Origin: Campylobacter armoricus
GTDB taxonomy: Bacteria; Campylobacterota; Campylobacteria; Campylobacterales; Campylobacteraceae
Direction: 5' to 3'
Assembly: GCF_013372105.1 (NCBI RefSeq)
Contig: NZ_CP053825.1
Coordinates: forward strand, 558,001 to 622,000
DNA: 64,000 bases
The position numbers and the translations under genes were made by a program. The number at the start of each line of letters is the position of its first letter. The first letter of the stretch is position 1. Shown piece after piece: positions 28,836-36,947 of this stretch. The notes below the pieces were generated by a model that was not told the origin of the DNA, searched no databases, and saw only the letters and a list, made by a program, of their open reading frames with translations.

Positions 28836-28909
28836 ATACCCATTTTATACCCAGCGTTATTTTTATAGACATTGGGTATATTTTTGGTGTTTATTGGGTA
28901 TATTTTTGG
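28836..28909. repeat. Cluster of GGGTATA-type repeats upstream of integrase
   Basis: ATTGGGTATATTTTTGG occurs twice as a perfect 17-base direct repeat (28871-28887 and 28893-28909), followed by a further GGGTATA at 28908. Two inverted copies (ATACCCA at 28836 and 28847) lie upstream. The arrangement beside the presumed att site suggests integrase arm-type or regulator binding sites. Confidence 0.6.
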
Positions 28910-28924
28910 GTATAAAGGATAAAA

Positions 28925-30133
28925 ATGGCACTCTCTCAAAGCGATATAGAAGCATTAAAAATAAAGGAAAAACAATACTTAGTTCCGCTCGGTGAGCCAA
29001 AAGAGCTTTATTTAAAAATTCATCCTACAGGTAAAAAAGTTTTTCAACTTAGAGAACAAAAATTAAAAAAATATATAACCATAGGAGAGTTTAGAAAAGG
29101 ATTGTTAAGTCTTGCAGAAGCTAGAAAGGAAGCGATTAAGATTTTACAACAATTAAGAAGCGGGGATTTTATCGATAATAAGAATAAAAAATTCACTTTA
29201 AATATGGCAAATGATCACTATATACAAACTATAGGAAAAAAACTATCATATTTTACTATAAAAAAGGAGCAGGGAACCTTTATAAAATACATACAGCCTA
29301 TGCTAGGGCAAAAGCCTATTAATTTGCTAGAAAAGAAAGATTTTTTACCTATTTATGATCATATGAATTCAAAAAATATTTATTCAACTTTAAATAAAAG
29401 TATTGCTTTTATTTGTAGGATTTTAGAACTTGCAAGGCAAAGAGGGGAATTAAAAACTAATATTATTGCAGATTTGAAAGATTTGCAAAAGTATTATAAG
29501 CTAATTAATGATGATTGTAGCGTGAAGCATTTTAAGGCTTTGATAGAAGAAAAAGAAGTTAAATTTATGCTTGAATGTATGAAAGAATATAGACAAAGAG
29601 CAAGAACTAATCCAAATATTATAAACGCAATTTATTTTACGCTTTTGACAGCACAAAGAAGTAAAAATATACGATTTGCTAAATGGAGTGAGATAGATTT
29701 TAATAATAATCTTTGGGTTATACAGGCTAAAGACTTGAAAGTAAAAAGCAATGGTGAAAATATTATTCCATTGAATGAATATGCATTAAAAATATTACAA
29801 ATGCAAAAGATGTTTAATATAAACAAAGAATATGTGTTTTTTAATCTCAACAAATGCATTAGCGATAATTTTGCAAGCAAGTTTTTTAAAATGTATGATT
29901 TAAAACATACAATACATGGATTTAGAAGCACTTTTAGGAGTATATGCACTGAAAAAAGCAACGAGCTTATAAAACTTGGCATAGGCAAAGATATCGCTGA
30001 GATGATATTGCATCATGTAAATGGAAGCGAAGTTGAAAGAGCTTATAATAGAAGTAAGGCTATCGATTTAAGAAAACAGCTTATGAATTGGTATGGAAAA
30101 TACTTAAATTCTTTATGTGATTTTGATTTTTAG
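28925..30133 (+). CDS. Tyrosine integrase (P4-type)
   Basis: A 402-residue site-specific recombinase. An N-terminal arm-binding domain of the DUF4102 type (to about 85), a core-binding domain (about 90-185) and the catalytic domain follow in order. Catalytic residues are Arg245 (TAQRSKN), His331-x-x-Arg334 (HGFR), His363/364 and the nucleophile Tyr374. Length and domain order are normal. Directly downstream of tRNA-Arg(CCT), it should integrate the phage into that gene. Confidence 0.95.
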   Translation: MALSQSDIEALKIKEKQYLVPLGEPKELYLKIHPTGKKVFQLREQKLKKYITIGEFRKGLLSLAEARKEAIKILQQLRSGDFIDNKNKKFTLNMANDHYIQTIGKKLSYFTIKKEQGTFIKYIQPMLGQKPINLLEKKDFLPIYDHMNSKNIYSTLNKSIAFICRILELARQRGELKTNIIADLKDLQKYYKLINDDCSVKHFKALIEEKEVKFMLECMKEYRQRARTNPNIINAIYFTLLTAQRSKNIRFAKWSEIDFNNNLWVIQAKDLKVKSNGENIIPLNEYALKILQMQKMFNINKEYVFFNLNKCISDNFASKFFKMYDLKHTIHGFRSTFRSICTEKSNELIKLGIGKDIAEMILHHVNGSEVERAYNRSKAIDLRKQLMNWYGKYLNSLCDFDF

Positions 30134-30309
30134 CAAGCATTTTTTCTACTTTCTATCCATTCTTCTAGTTCTTTTTTGTCATATTTTATAAGCTTGTTTG
30201 TGAATTTATAAAAAGGTAGTCCTGCTCTTCGCATTCTAAACTGCTGTAAATTAGTAAAATTGTATTTTTGCTTGACATCTTCAACTGATAAAAATACTGG
30301 TTTTTTCAT
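30130..30309 (-). CDS. AlpA/excisionase-like small DNA-binding protein
   Basis: A 59-residue basic protein with a winged-helix/MerR-like pattern: VEDVKQKYNF followed by FRMRRAGLPFYKF and KYDKKELEEWIE. This is the usual form of AlpA/Xis-type regulators. A strong RBS (AAGGAGTT) precedes the ATG, which overlaps the pentapeptide gene stop (ATGA). Its stop overlaps the convergent integrase stop, a position typical of directionality factors. Confidence 0.78.
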   Translation of the reverse strand: MKKPVFLSVEDVKQKYNFTNLQQFRMRRAGLPFYKFTNKLIKYDKKELEEWIESRKNAC

Positions 30310-30971
30310 ATTTTAACTCCTTTTTTTATGTCAATAATTTTAAACAAAATGTCTTTGTATGCATTCCATACTTGCGTATAATCTTCACGACCATCGTTTA
30401 ACTCTTCATTTTTTACATTTTTCCACCATGATATGCTTTCTTGTTTGCAACCTATGGCTATATCTTGTGAATTAAATGATATAAAAAATTTTTCTACTTG
30501 TAGCGAGCATATGTTTTTCATATCTCCTATGGTATTTGAAATTAAAGTATTTTTAAAAACCGGATTTAAAATTTTAGTTTTTAAAAAATTATTTTCTCTT
30601 AAATCAGCCCCGCTAAAATCACAATTTACAAATCTAGCTGAAATTGAAATAATATTTTGCAATGAGCAATTTTTAAAATTAGTTTCATTTGCGATTACAT
30701 CTTGCATATAGGCGTTTTTTAAAACAGCGGTTGTAAAATTAGCATTTGATATAATGCTTGATTGGAAATTGCAATATTGTAAAATAGCGTCGGTAAAATC
30801 AGCCCCGATTAGATCTAAGCTATTAAAATCTAGACCTACTAAATTTTGCTCTTTAAAATTAGCGTCTCTTAAAGATATTTTTTGCTTTCTGCAAAAATCA
30901 AGTAATTCATTCGAGTTAAATTCGGTTTTTTCTATAATAATATTTCCTTTTTTGTCATAAATTGTAGCCAT
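30306..30971 (-). CDS. Pentapeptide-repeat protein
   Basis: A 221-residue protein. Residues about 38-145 form repeated pentapeptides of the A(D/N)LxX type (for example GADFTDAILQYCNFQ, CDFSGADLRENNF), predicted to fold as a right-handed quadrilateral beta-helix. The C-terminal 60 residues are outside the repeats. RBS GGAAATAAA precedes the ATG. Pentapeptide proteins can mimic DNA or act as adaptors; the role here is unknown. Confidence 0.8.
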   Translation of the reverse strand: MATIYDKKGNIIIEKTEFNSNELLDFCRKQKISLRDANFKEQNLVGLDFNSLDLIGADFTDAILQYCNFQSSIISNANFTTAVLKNAYMQDVIANETNFKNCSLQNIISISARFVNCDFSGADLRENNFLKTKILNPVFKNTLISNTIGDMKNICSLQVEKFFISFNSQDIAIGCKQESISWWKNVKNEELNDGREDYTQVWNAYKDILFKIIDIKKGVKI

Positions 30972-31015
30972 TTTATTTCCTCTTGTTTTAGAATTAATAT
31001 TGTTTTTTTGTTGGT

Positions 31016-31528
31016 TTAGATGTGGTTTTCGTGGATATTGCCGATTATTTTTAAGTTATCACACATTTTTTCATCAAAAACTTGCTTGTATAATTTATAA
31101 GATGATTTAAACAAAGTGTTTTTAACTTCTTCTTCATTGTATCCATGTTTTATTTTTTTTATAAACTCATTATAAGAACGACTAGCTATAAAAACTCCAT
31201 CCACAAATTTAATTACTAAATTTTCAAAATCACAATACTTTACAATATCTCCTTCATAGATTTTATCGCCAAATTTATCGTAAAGCCCTGTCCATAGTTC
31301 TATTTCATAATTACACGATATAAAGTCTTTAACTTTGCAATATTCATCGTAGTCTCCACCATAATAATCTCTTTCACAACTATGTTTTATAGTAAAAACA
31401 TAGTTCTCATCATCAACATTTCCTGTAACAGCGATATACTCATTGTCGTTTATATTATCATTGTATATTTTTTGTTTTAAATATTTTTTGCCATTCCAAA
31501 CTCTAAAATCAAAATCTTGTAGTTTCAT
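31016..31528 (-). CDS. YopX family phage protein
   Basis: A 170-residue protein with the YopX signature: N-terminal FRVWNGKKY, then LWTGLYDKFGDKIYEGDIVKY around residues 85-105, and a C-terminal IGNIHEN. YopX proteins are common in early regions of phages and have no established function. It is in the leftward early cluster. Confidence 0.85.
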   Translation of the reverse strand: MKLQDFDFRVWNGKKYLKQKIYNDNINDNEYIAVTGNVDDENYVFTIKHSCERDYYGGDYDEYCKVKDFISCNYEIELWTGLYDKFGDKIYEGDIVKYCDFENLVIKFVDGVFIASRSYNEFIKKIKHGYNEEEVKNTLFKSSYKLYKQVFDEKMCDNLKIIGNIHENHI

Positions 31529-31556
31529 TTGCTATCCTTTAAGCTGTATTGTTTTT

Positions 31557-31994
31557 TTAAGTTTGCAAACTTAAGTTTAAAAACTCTCCAGTAAATATAA
31601 AAATTCTTCTCCTTACAATGTTTTCTAAAAATTCATATTGGACACAATTAGATATATTTACATACATTTTCATAGGTAATAAATCTCTAGATATATCAAA
31701 TATAATAGCATTCTTAGCTTTATTTTTTAAAGCTTCTGTGTTATTAGACATATTTTTATAAAGTGTTATAGAGAATATAACTTCGCTATTATTCATATAA
31801 ACATTATAACTGCTAGAAATATCATTAAATCTACCCCTCATTAAAGCTACAATCACATCTTTGTTTGTATTAATATATGATTTAATTTCCTTAATGGCTA
31901 AATTTTTCTTTAAAATTTTTCTTGTGGCACTTACTTTACCATCTACATAATAAATACTACACTCTTCATCTTCTATTAAATCTCGTATCTTCAT
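31557..31994 (-). CDS. Hypothetical phage early protein
   Basis: A 145-residue protein without a recognised family. Mixed alpha/beta composition, no membrane segment, no signal. RBS AAAGGATTTGTAA precedes the ATG. Lies between YopX and a string of short early genes. Confidence 0.65.
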   Translation of the reverse strand: MKIRDLIEDEECSIYYVDGKVSATRKILKKNLAIKEIKSYINTNKDVIVALMRGRFNDISSSYNVYMNNSEVIFSITLYKNMSNNTEALKNKAKNAIIFDISRDLLPMKMYVNISNCVQYEFLENIVRRRIFIFTGEFLNLSLQT

Positions 31995-32016
31995 TTACAA
32001 ATCCTTTTTTAATTAT

Positions 32017-32127
32017 TTAAGCCCTAATCATGCCATTCACATCAACACTTTGTTTAGTGTTAAAATTTTCTAATTCTTTTCCATACAAAATATAAGCTAC
32101 TGTATAACTAATTTTAATTTGTATCAT
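32017..32127 (-). CDS. Short hypothetical phage ORF (36 residues)
   Basis: An ORF starting ATG with AAAGGATTGAAAA upstream; it fills the gap between two early genes in the same direction. The product is short and partly hydrophobic at the N-terminus. Coding status rests on RBS and position only. Confidence 0.45.
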   Translation of the reverse strand: MIQIKISYTVAYILYGKELENFNTKQSVDVNGMIRA

Positions 32128-32140
32128 TTTTCAATCCTTT

Positions 32141-32368
32141 CTATAATTTATGAAATTGTGTAAAAACTATTTTTTCTGCTCTAACATCTTCTTTCAAATA
32201 ATTAACTATATATCTATATAAAATATCTGGGTTAGAAGTTTTCCAAAAATACCTCTTTTCTGTAGCTATAGTGCTTCCTTTGATTTTTTCTCCATCATTT
32301 GATATTGCCTCATAGGCACAAAAATAATGAGTTTTAATTGTTAAAAAGTTAAGTATTTTTATAATCAT
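32141..32368 (-). CDS. Hypothetical phage early protein
   Basis: A 75-residue protein; its ATG overlaps the upstream gene stop (ATGA), so it is translationally coupled. Sequence such as THYFCAYEAISNDGEKIKG suggests a small beta-rich fold. No family recognised. Confidence 0.6.
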   Translation of the reverse strand: MIIKILNFLTIKTHYFCAYEAISNDGEKIKGSTIATEKRYFWKTSNPDILYRYIVNYLKEDVRAEKIVFTQFHKL

Positions 32369-33018
32369 AGCTTACATCTTTCATAGTCAGCTTTATACCA
32401 TTTAACATATCTATCTAAAGCAAAATCATCTTCTTTGTTAAATACTACAAAATAATCTTCATCTTCTAATACATAAAAATCACTATCTATTATATTTTCT
32501 TTTGAAAACTTATCAGCACTATCTTGAACGCTATAAGCACCTCTTTTCTCAACAAATTTCTTTAGCTCATCATCATAATGTCCTGTGCGACTTTCAATTT
32601 CTTTTATAGTTTGCAACATACATTTATAGAAATTAAATCCTAAATCTGAAACTATATTTTCAATTGAAGCTAAAAATACAAATCCAAAGTTAATCTCTAT
32701 AAACTCTAAGTCTAATTCTTTGTTTTTTTCTATAAAATCTCCCAACCTATAAATTAAATTTACTATAAAAAGCTCTTTCGATAAATTTTCATACAAAGTT
32801 ACGGTTGTGTATTCAAATCTAAAACTATTTATATAGAATATAGCCATATAACACAAAGCATCAACGCTTTCTAAGTCGTCTTTAGCTCTAAAATATTTGC
32901 TAACTTTTTCAAATACATCACCTAAAAACTCTGCTTGTTGATTTTCATAGGTTAAATGCCTTACTTCTCTGTATTTAGTTAATCTTTCTTTGATTTCGTT
33001 AAATTGTTCTTTGTTCAT
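32365..33018 (-). CDS. Hypothetical phage protein, possibly MazG-like
   Basis: A 217-residue largely helical acidic protein. The segment AEFLGDVFEKVSKYF followed by ESVDALCYMA resembles the ExxE...ExxD metal-binding helices of all-alpha NTP pyrophosphatases (MazG-like), but the match is weak. RBS AAAGGATAAAAA precedes the ATG. It is coupled to the next gene by ATGA. Confidence 0.6.
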   Translation of the reverse strand: MNKEQFNEIKERLTKYREVRHLTYENQQAEFLGDVFEKVSKYFRAKDDLESVDALCYMAIFYINSFRFEYTTVTLYENLSKELFIVNLIYRLGDFIEKNKELDLEFIEINFGFVFLASIENIVSDLGFNFYKCMLQTIKEIESRTGHYDDELKKFVEKRGAYSVQDSADKFSKENIIDSDFYVLEDEDYFVVFNKEDDFALDRYVKWYKADYERCKL

Positions 33019-33031
33019 TTTTTATCCTTTT

Positions 33032-33793
33032 TTAAGCAAATAAACTTCTTTCTATTTGTTTAAACATGATTTCATTAGCACTTTTAAAAAAATCTTTTTT
33101 AATTTCAAATCCATAAGCCTTGCGGTTAAGATTTGTAGCAGCAACCAATGTGCTTCCACTTCCAGCACAAGGATCTATAACAACATCACCAGTATCAGTA
33201 AAAATGCTAATTAATCTTTCTAAAAGTTTTATAGGCTTTTGGGTAGGATGTATTTTGTTAATATCCTTATCTTTTGTCCATTCAAAGCAATTCATAATCA
33301 TTTTTCCATCATTATTAAATTTTGGAAGTTTTTCTCTATAAAAAAGCAATGCGTATTCACAATTGCCTACTATTTTCATATTTGCCTTTAAAACTTGAGA
33401 AGAGCTTGGTTTTCTAAAGACTAAATTAATGTAGTGTTTAAAACCATACTTTTTTGCTACATTTATTAACATAAATTGTTGCTCAAAAGAACAAAAAACT
33501 ATCATACAAGGTGCTTTACCACATTCTTTTGGTTCTTTTATTAACAAGTGGCTACAAAAATGCATAAATTCATTAACATTAAAATTATGATCTGTATCGA
33601 AAAAAGATTTATTTGCTTTTTTACTCTCTCCATTTTTATTATCACCATCTATATACCACTCAGGACTGCTAGCATAAGCATTATTACCTAAATTATAGGG
33701 GATATCAGCTATTACAAGTTGTGCTTTTGGTATATGATACCTTTTGTAATTTTGAAAATGATCATTAAATAATTTAGGTGTATGCATTTTCAT
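33032..33793 (-). CDS. Orphan DNA methyltransferase (beta-type N4-C/N6-A)
   Basis: A 253-residue SAM-dependent methyltransferase. The catalytic motif precedes the SAM motif: DIPY (30-33) and then DPCAGSGST (207-215), the beta-class order. The catalytic tetrapeptide is DIPY rather than the usual DPPY. The conserved KIHPTQKP block lies between. There is no endonuclease gene nearby, so it is probably a phage self-protection or regulatory methylase. ATGA overlap with the upstream small gene. Confidence 0.88.
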   Translation of the reverse strand: MKMHTPKLFNDHFQNYKRYHIPKAQLVIADIPYNLGNNAYASSPEWYIDGDNKNGESKKANKSFFDTDHNFNVNEFMHFCSHLLIKEPKECGKAPCMIVFCSFEQQFMLINVAKKYGFKHYINLVFRKPSSSQVLKANMKIVGNCEYALLFYREKLPKFNNDGKMIMNCFEWTKDKDINKIHPTQKPIKLLERLISIFTDTGDVVIDPCAGSGSTLVAATNLNRKAYGFEIKKDFFKSANEIMFKQIERSLFA

Positions 33794-33966
33794 CCTTTCA
33801 ATAATTCTTTTGCTTTTATCAAGAGTTTTTTTAAATCACTTAAATTGCCCCTTAATTCATCTTCATCACATTCTTCCATATAATCAATCAATTCTAAGCA
33901 TTCTTTGTTGATTGCAATCAAAGCTCTTGCGTGTTCTATGGCTGTGTTTATTTTTTCTTTTAACAT
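33790..33966 (-). CDS. Small helical phage protein (58 residues)
   Basis: An ORF starting ATG at 33966 and coupled by ATGA overlap to the methyltransferase. Leu/Glu/Lys-rich, predicted all-helical. It starts ten bases past the SSB-tailed gene; the RBS is weak. No function assigned. Confidence 0.6.
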   Translation of the reverse strand: MLKEKINTAIEHARALIAINKECLELIDYMEECDEDELRGNLSDLKKLLIKAKELLKG

Positions 33967-33975
33967 TTACTTACT

Positions 33976-34671
33976 TTAAAATGGTAGCTCACCATCATCT
34001 TCTAAGGTGGCATCTAAAGTATGGGTTTGATGAGGTTTTGGGTTAAAATTTTGTGAATATGGGTCAAATGAAATGCTTTGAGCTTGAAACTCGTTTTGCT
34101 CTTGTGGTAATTTTTTGTGTTTGGCCTTAAAGTTTTTGTATGCAACTGACTCTTTTTGGTTTTTAAATTCATCAAAACTTTGCAATTTTGAGTTAAAAAT
34201 TCTACTAAGAACTATTTTATTTTCAATTTGATTGTTTTTATTTAAAAACTCTTCTGTATCAAAACCCAAAACTAAGGTTTTATTTGTTAGCTCATCAAGA
34301 CTAATAACTTCCATTTCTTTACCATAGACATTTGCTTTTATTTTTTCGTTAAAGTCAAGTTCTTCTACACCTAAAAAGAGCATTATTGCGTTAAGTTGTC
34401 TAAAACCTAAGTAGCTTTCCTTTTCGCCTTTTGAGTTTGTGTATGTAAAATCTCCATTCTTTGCAATAAATAAACTAAAATCAGCTAATTTATTGTGTTT
34501 TTGGCATATAAATTCACATTTTACAAAGGTATTTACATTGCCCGCGTTGTTGGTAGTATCATATAAGAATATTTTTCTAAAATAACCACTATATAAACCA
34601 CCCTCGTTTAAATATTCAAGTAGTGGCTGATAATTTGCCACTTCCATACTTGCTTTAAATATTGGTATCAT
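33976..34671 (-). CDS. Phage protein with SSB-like acidic tail
   Basis: A 231-residue protein with a globular N-terminal part, a polar linker (about 180-215) and the C-terminal tip DDGELPF, which matches the acidic peptide by which SSB proteins recruit partners. It overlaps the annealing-protein gene by 17 bases. Best explained as a phage single-strand binding or recombination accessory protein; the N-terminal domain was not recognised as an OB fold by eye. Confidence 0.65.
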   Translation of the reverse strand: MIPIFKASMEVANYQPLLEYLNEGGLYSGYFRKIFLYDTTNNAGNVNTFVKCEFICQKHNKLADFSLFIAKNGDFTYTNSKGEKESYLGFRQLNAIMLFLGVEELDFNEKIKANVYGKEMEVISLDELTNKTLVLGFDTEEFLNKNNQIENKIVLSRIFNSKLQSFDEFKNQKESVAYKNFKAKHKKLPQEQNEFQAQSISFDPYSQNFNPKPHQTHTLDATLEDDGELPF

Positions 34672-35371
34672 CGTTTAATCCTTGTATTTTAAGTTCGAGT
34701 AATTTATTTTTATCATCTAACAATTCTTTTATTTTATTTGTTGTAAAGATATTGTTGTTTTTGATAAATGCGTCTTGTTCTTCTTTGTTTAAACCCATAT
34801 CCTCTAAAGTTTTTCTTAACTCAAGCCCAAGTTTTTTTAGCTCATTTGCTTCATCTTTTATTAGCGTTGCTTTAGTATTGCTATAGTTTTTGGTAGTATC
34901 TAATTCGCTCTCATCTAACATTCCAAGACCGCAAATACTCAAAGTAACCCGCCTTTTAGCTTTAGTTATGGCTTTCATTAGGGCATTTGCTAGGTTATCC
35001 CCGCCTAAATTTCTAATATTTAAAGCTCCTGTATCGCAATCTGTTCTACCATCTGGAGTGCTAGCATAAACGGTAACCATGTAAATATCTCCTATTTGGT
35101 TGGTTTCTGTTTTAGTGATGGATACTTTGTGGATTTGTCTTAACTGATCTGTTGCTGCTTTTGTTGCATAAAGGCTTAGTTTGTTATTAAGCATAATGTA
35201 TTCAAAAGGCTTAGTTAACATATTAATACCCAAGCTATCACAAATGCTTTTTACATATGAGGTTCGCTCTTCATCACTTAATCCTGATAAGTCCCCTTTA
35301 ACTAATGCTAGTTCATAGGGGTTAAAGTTAAGATTATTTTCTTTTTTTTCACTTACTACTAATTCATTCAT
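34655..35371 (-). CDS. Probable single-strand annealing protein
   Basis: A 238-residue protein. The segment YATKAATDQLRQIHKVSI, a strand-rich middle, and AITKAKRRVTLSICGLGMLDE (about 125-145, broken by eye into helix and turn) are typical of phage annealing proteins of the RecT/Erf broad group. A C-terminal coiled coil follows. It sits between a YqaJ exonuclease and an SSB-tailed protein, the classic recombination trio. Exact superfamily is not certain. Confidence 0.65.
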   Translation of the reverse strand: MNELVVSEKKENNLNFNPYELALVKGDLSGLSDEERTSYVKSICDSLGINMLTKPFEYIMLNNKLSLYATKAATDQLRQIHKVSITKTETNQIGDIYMVTVYASTPDGRTDCDTGALNIRNLGGDNLANALMKAITKAKRRVTLSICGLGMLDESELDTTKNYSNTKATLIKDEANELKKLGLELRKTLEDMGLNKEEQDAFIKNNNIFTTNKIKELLDDKNKLLELKIQGLNDDTNI

Positions 35372-36233
35372 TTTGTGCTCCTTTTTTGATTTTTAAACAC
35401 ATTGAGGTGCTTTGTTTTATATACTCTTGCGGGATTTCTAATTTAGCAAAGTCTAAAAATCCTTTATAATCAATCGTTGTTCTATTTTGTGGATAAACAC
35501 TAATATCTAAGCATTTAACCTTTTGGCCATCTGCTAAGGCTATAAATTCTTTTTTAAGTGCTTCTAGTTTTTCTTTTATAGGTTTTATGGTGTTTTCAAG
35601 TCTGATTATTTCTAAGGCTAAATTTTTTGCGTGGGTATCTTCAAGCTCTTTATAATCACTTTTTTGATTAACAAGATAATCATTTACAAACTCATCAATC
35701 TTTTTAAGCATAAAATCTTGATATTCCTTGTCATTTTTAACCACACAATAAACTAAATCATCATCTTCATTTAAGACTGCAAAAACACATTTTTCAAAAC
35801 CACCTACAAAAAGTTGGAATTGAACCTGAGCATAGTATTTTGGGCTAGGTTTTTTAAATTTTAACACTTGTTCGTATTCTTCATTGTTGGTTGAGTATTT
35901 AAACTCATATATTGTTTTTTCATCATCTATACCATCTAAAGAAGCCGCGAAATTTTCATTTTCTAAGCTTTGAATAACGATAGGTGTTATATCTTTTCCT
36001 ACTATAAATTCCATTTTTGCTCTGATTAATTCTTCATAATCTTTGCCTTTTTGCATAGCTTGGCTAGTATGTGGTTTAGAAAGTCCTTGTATAAGTTCTT
36101 TTGCCTTTTCTTTGCTTAAAAAAGCTCCTTTTTCCCCAATACAAGAAGCGACTATACTAGCTGTGATTTTTCCTTTTCTAAACTCTAGCCATTCGTTAGA
36201 GCCTTGTTCTAATTCTATGATTTTATATTTCAT
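35364..36233 (-). CDS. YqaJ-type (lambda exonuclease-like) recombination nuclease
   Basis: A 289-residue PD-(D/E)xK nuclease. Family blocks are SNEWLEFRKGKITAS (13-27), GKDYEELIRAKME, AASLDGID with the metal-binding Asp, YEFKYS with Glu and Lys, and YYAQVQFQLFV. It should resect 5' strands to feed the annealing protein encoded next, with which it overlaps by eight bases. The C-terminal helix region is an addition common in phage YqaJ proteins. Confidence 0.87.
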   Translation of the reverse strand: MKYKIIELEQGSNEWLEFRKGKITASIVASCIGEKGAFLSKEKAKELIQGLSKPHTSQAMQKGKDYEELIRAKMEFIVGKDITPIVIQSLENENFAASLDGIDDEKTIYEFKYSTNNEEYEQVLKFKKPSPKYYAQVQFQLFVGGFEKCVFAVLNEDDDLVYCVVKNDKEYQDFMLKKIDEFVNDYLVNQKSDYKELEDTHAKNLALEIIRLENTIKPIKEKLEALKKEFIALADGQKVKCLDISVYPQNRTTIDYKGFLDFAKLEIPQEYIKQSTSMCLKIKKGAQNE

Positions 36234-36471
36234 TTGTTTTCTCCTTTAATGCTTTTATTTTTTTAATTGCTAATTCTTCGGCGTTATCCATAGCTATAAG
36301 CCCCAGTTCTTCTAATACTTTTATTTTAAAAGAAAGAAATTTTTTAAGCTCTTTTTCTTTTTCTTCTAGGGCTAATAAGCCTTGATTGATTGCTTTGCTT
36401 TTAAGTCTTATGTGGTTTTGAGCTTTGAAAAGCTTTAATTGCAAACCATCATCTTTTTTGAAAAATAACAT
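36223..36471 (-). CDS. Hypothetical helical phage protein (82 residues)
   Basis: A Lys/Glu/Leu-rich, predicted coiled-coil protein overlapping the exonuclease gene by 11 bases and directly abutting the upstream gene. RBS AAAGGAAC lies within the upstream ORF end. No family recognised. Confidence 0.6.
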   Translation of the reverse strand: MLFFKKDDGLQLKLFKAQNHIRLKSKAINQGLLALEEKEKELKKFLSFKIKVLEELGLIAMDNAEELAIKKIKALKEKTNEI

Positions 36472-36675
36472 TTAAAGTTCCTTTGTTAATAAGTTTAATA
36501 GCTTTATATTTTCAATTTCTATGGCTATTCTTAAGCTATTTTCGCTTTTAAATAAGTCACTAGCTTCTTTTAGTTTTTCTTCTAGTAAAGCTATTTTCTT
36601 TTTATATTCGCTAACCTCACTTGCATAATCATCAAAACGAACATATGCTTTTTTGTTTATTACTTCTGCTCTCAT
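36472..36675 (-). CDS. Hypothetical phage protein (67 residues), first in the leftward early operon
   Basis: ATG 36675 follows AAAAGGAATACCA, a good RBS; a longer reading frame upstream would begin inside the promoter arm. The product is helical (EYKKKIALLEEKLKEA) and may be a small coiled coil. It is the first gene after the leftward promoter at 36,693-36,717. Confidence 0.65.
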   Translation of the reverse strand: MRAEVINKKAYVRFDDYASEVSEYKKKIALLEEKLKEASDLFKSENSLRIAIEIENIKLLNLLTKEL

Positions 36676-36692
36676 TGGTATTCCTTTTAAAA

Positions 36693-36891
36693 TTTTTATA
36701 CTCAAAAGAGCGCAAAGCAAAAAAGGAAAGAATATGTCTTATTGTTTATAATTAAGGAATATTCGTTAAATAAAGTGCGTTTTAATTTTGTTTGGCGACG
36801 GGATTAAAACGCACAATTTCATTATAAGGTCTTAGTTGAAGCCATTAAAAAAATCAAAACAAAAATCTTTGCGCTCATTTGAGTATAAAAA
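36693..36891. repeat. Inverted repeat of two 25-base promoter-like arms
   Basis: The left arm (36693-36717) and right arm (36867-36891) match as inverted copies at 24 of 25 positions: CTTTGCGCTC, W, TTTGAGTATAAAAA. Each reads outward into a TATAAA-like -10 box. The left arm would drive the leftward early operon; the right arm drives rightward into non-coding DNA. CTC-(A/T)TT-GAG inside each arm is a short pseudo-palindrome, a possible operator. Confidence 0.7.
36775..36814. repeat. Perfect 12-base hairpin between the promoter arms
   Basis: GTGCGTTTTAAT and its exact complement, separated by 16 bases (TTTGTTTGGCGACGGG). It lies between the divergent promoter arms, so it is not a terminator for either; a replication or protein-binding structure is possible. 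Confidence 0.55.
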
Positions 36892-36905
36892 GGGGTTTAA
36901 GAAAG

Positions 36906-36928
36906 CCGAAAGCCACGCTCTCTTTCGG
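36906..36928 (+). terminator. Short hairpin CCGAAAG/CTTTCGG
   Basis: A 7-base stem with a 9-base loop, 15 bases downstream of the right promoter arm. It is followed by TTATTGTT, a weak T tract. Could end a very short transcript from that arm. Confidence 0.4.
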
Positions 36929-36935
36929 TTATTGT

Positions 36936-36941
36936 TATAAT
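36936..36941 (+). promoter_or_regulatory. Predicted rightward -10 box for an antisense RNA
   Basis: TATAAT in CGGTTATTGTTATAATTGCA. A transcript from about 36,948 would run against the 3' half of the small-peptide gene and reach the terminator hairpin at 36,999-37,025. Confidence 0.45.
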
Positions 36942-36947
36942 TGCATT

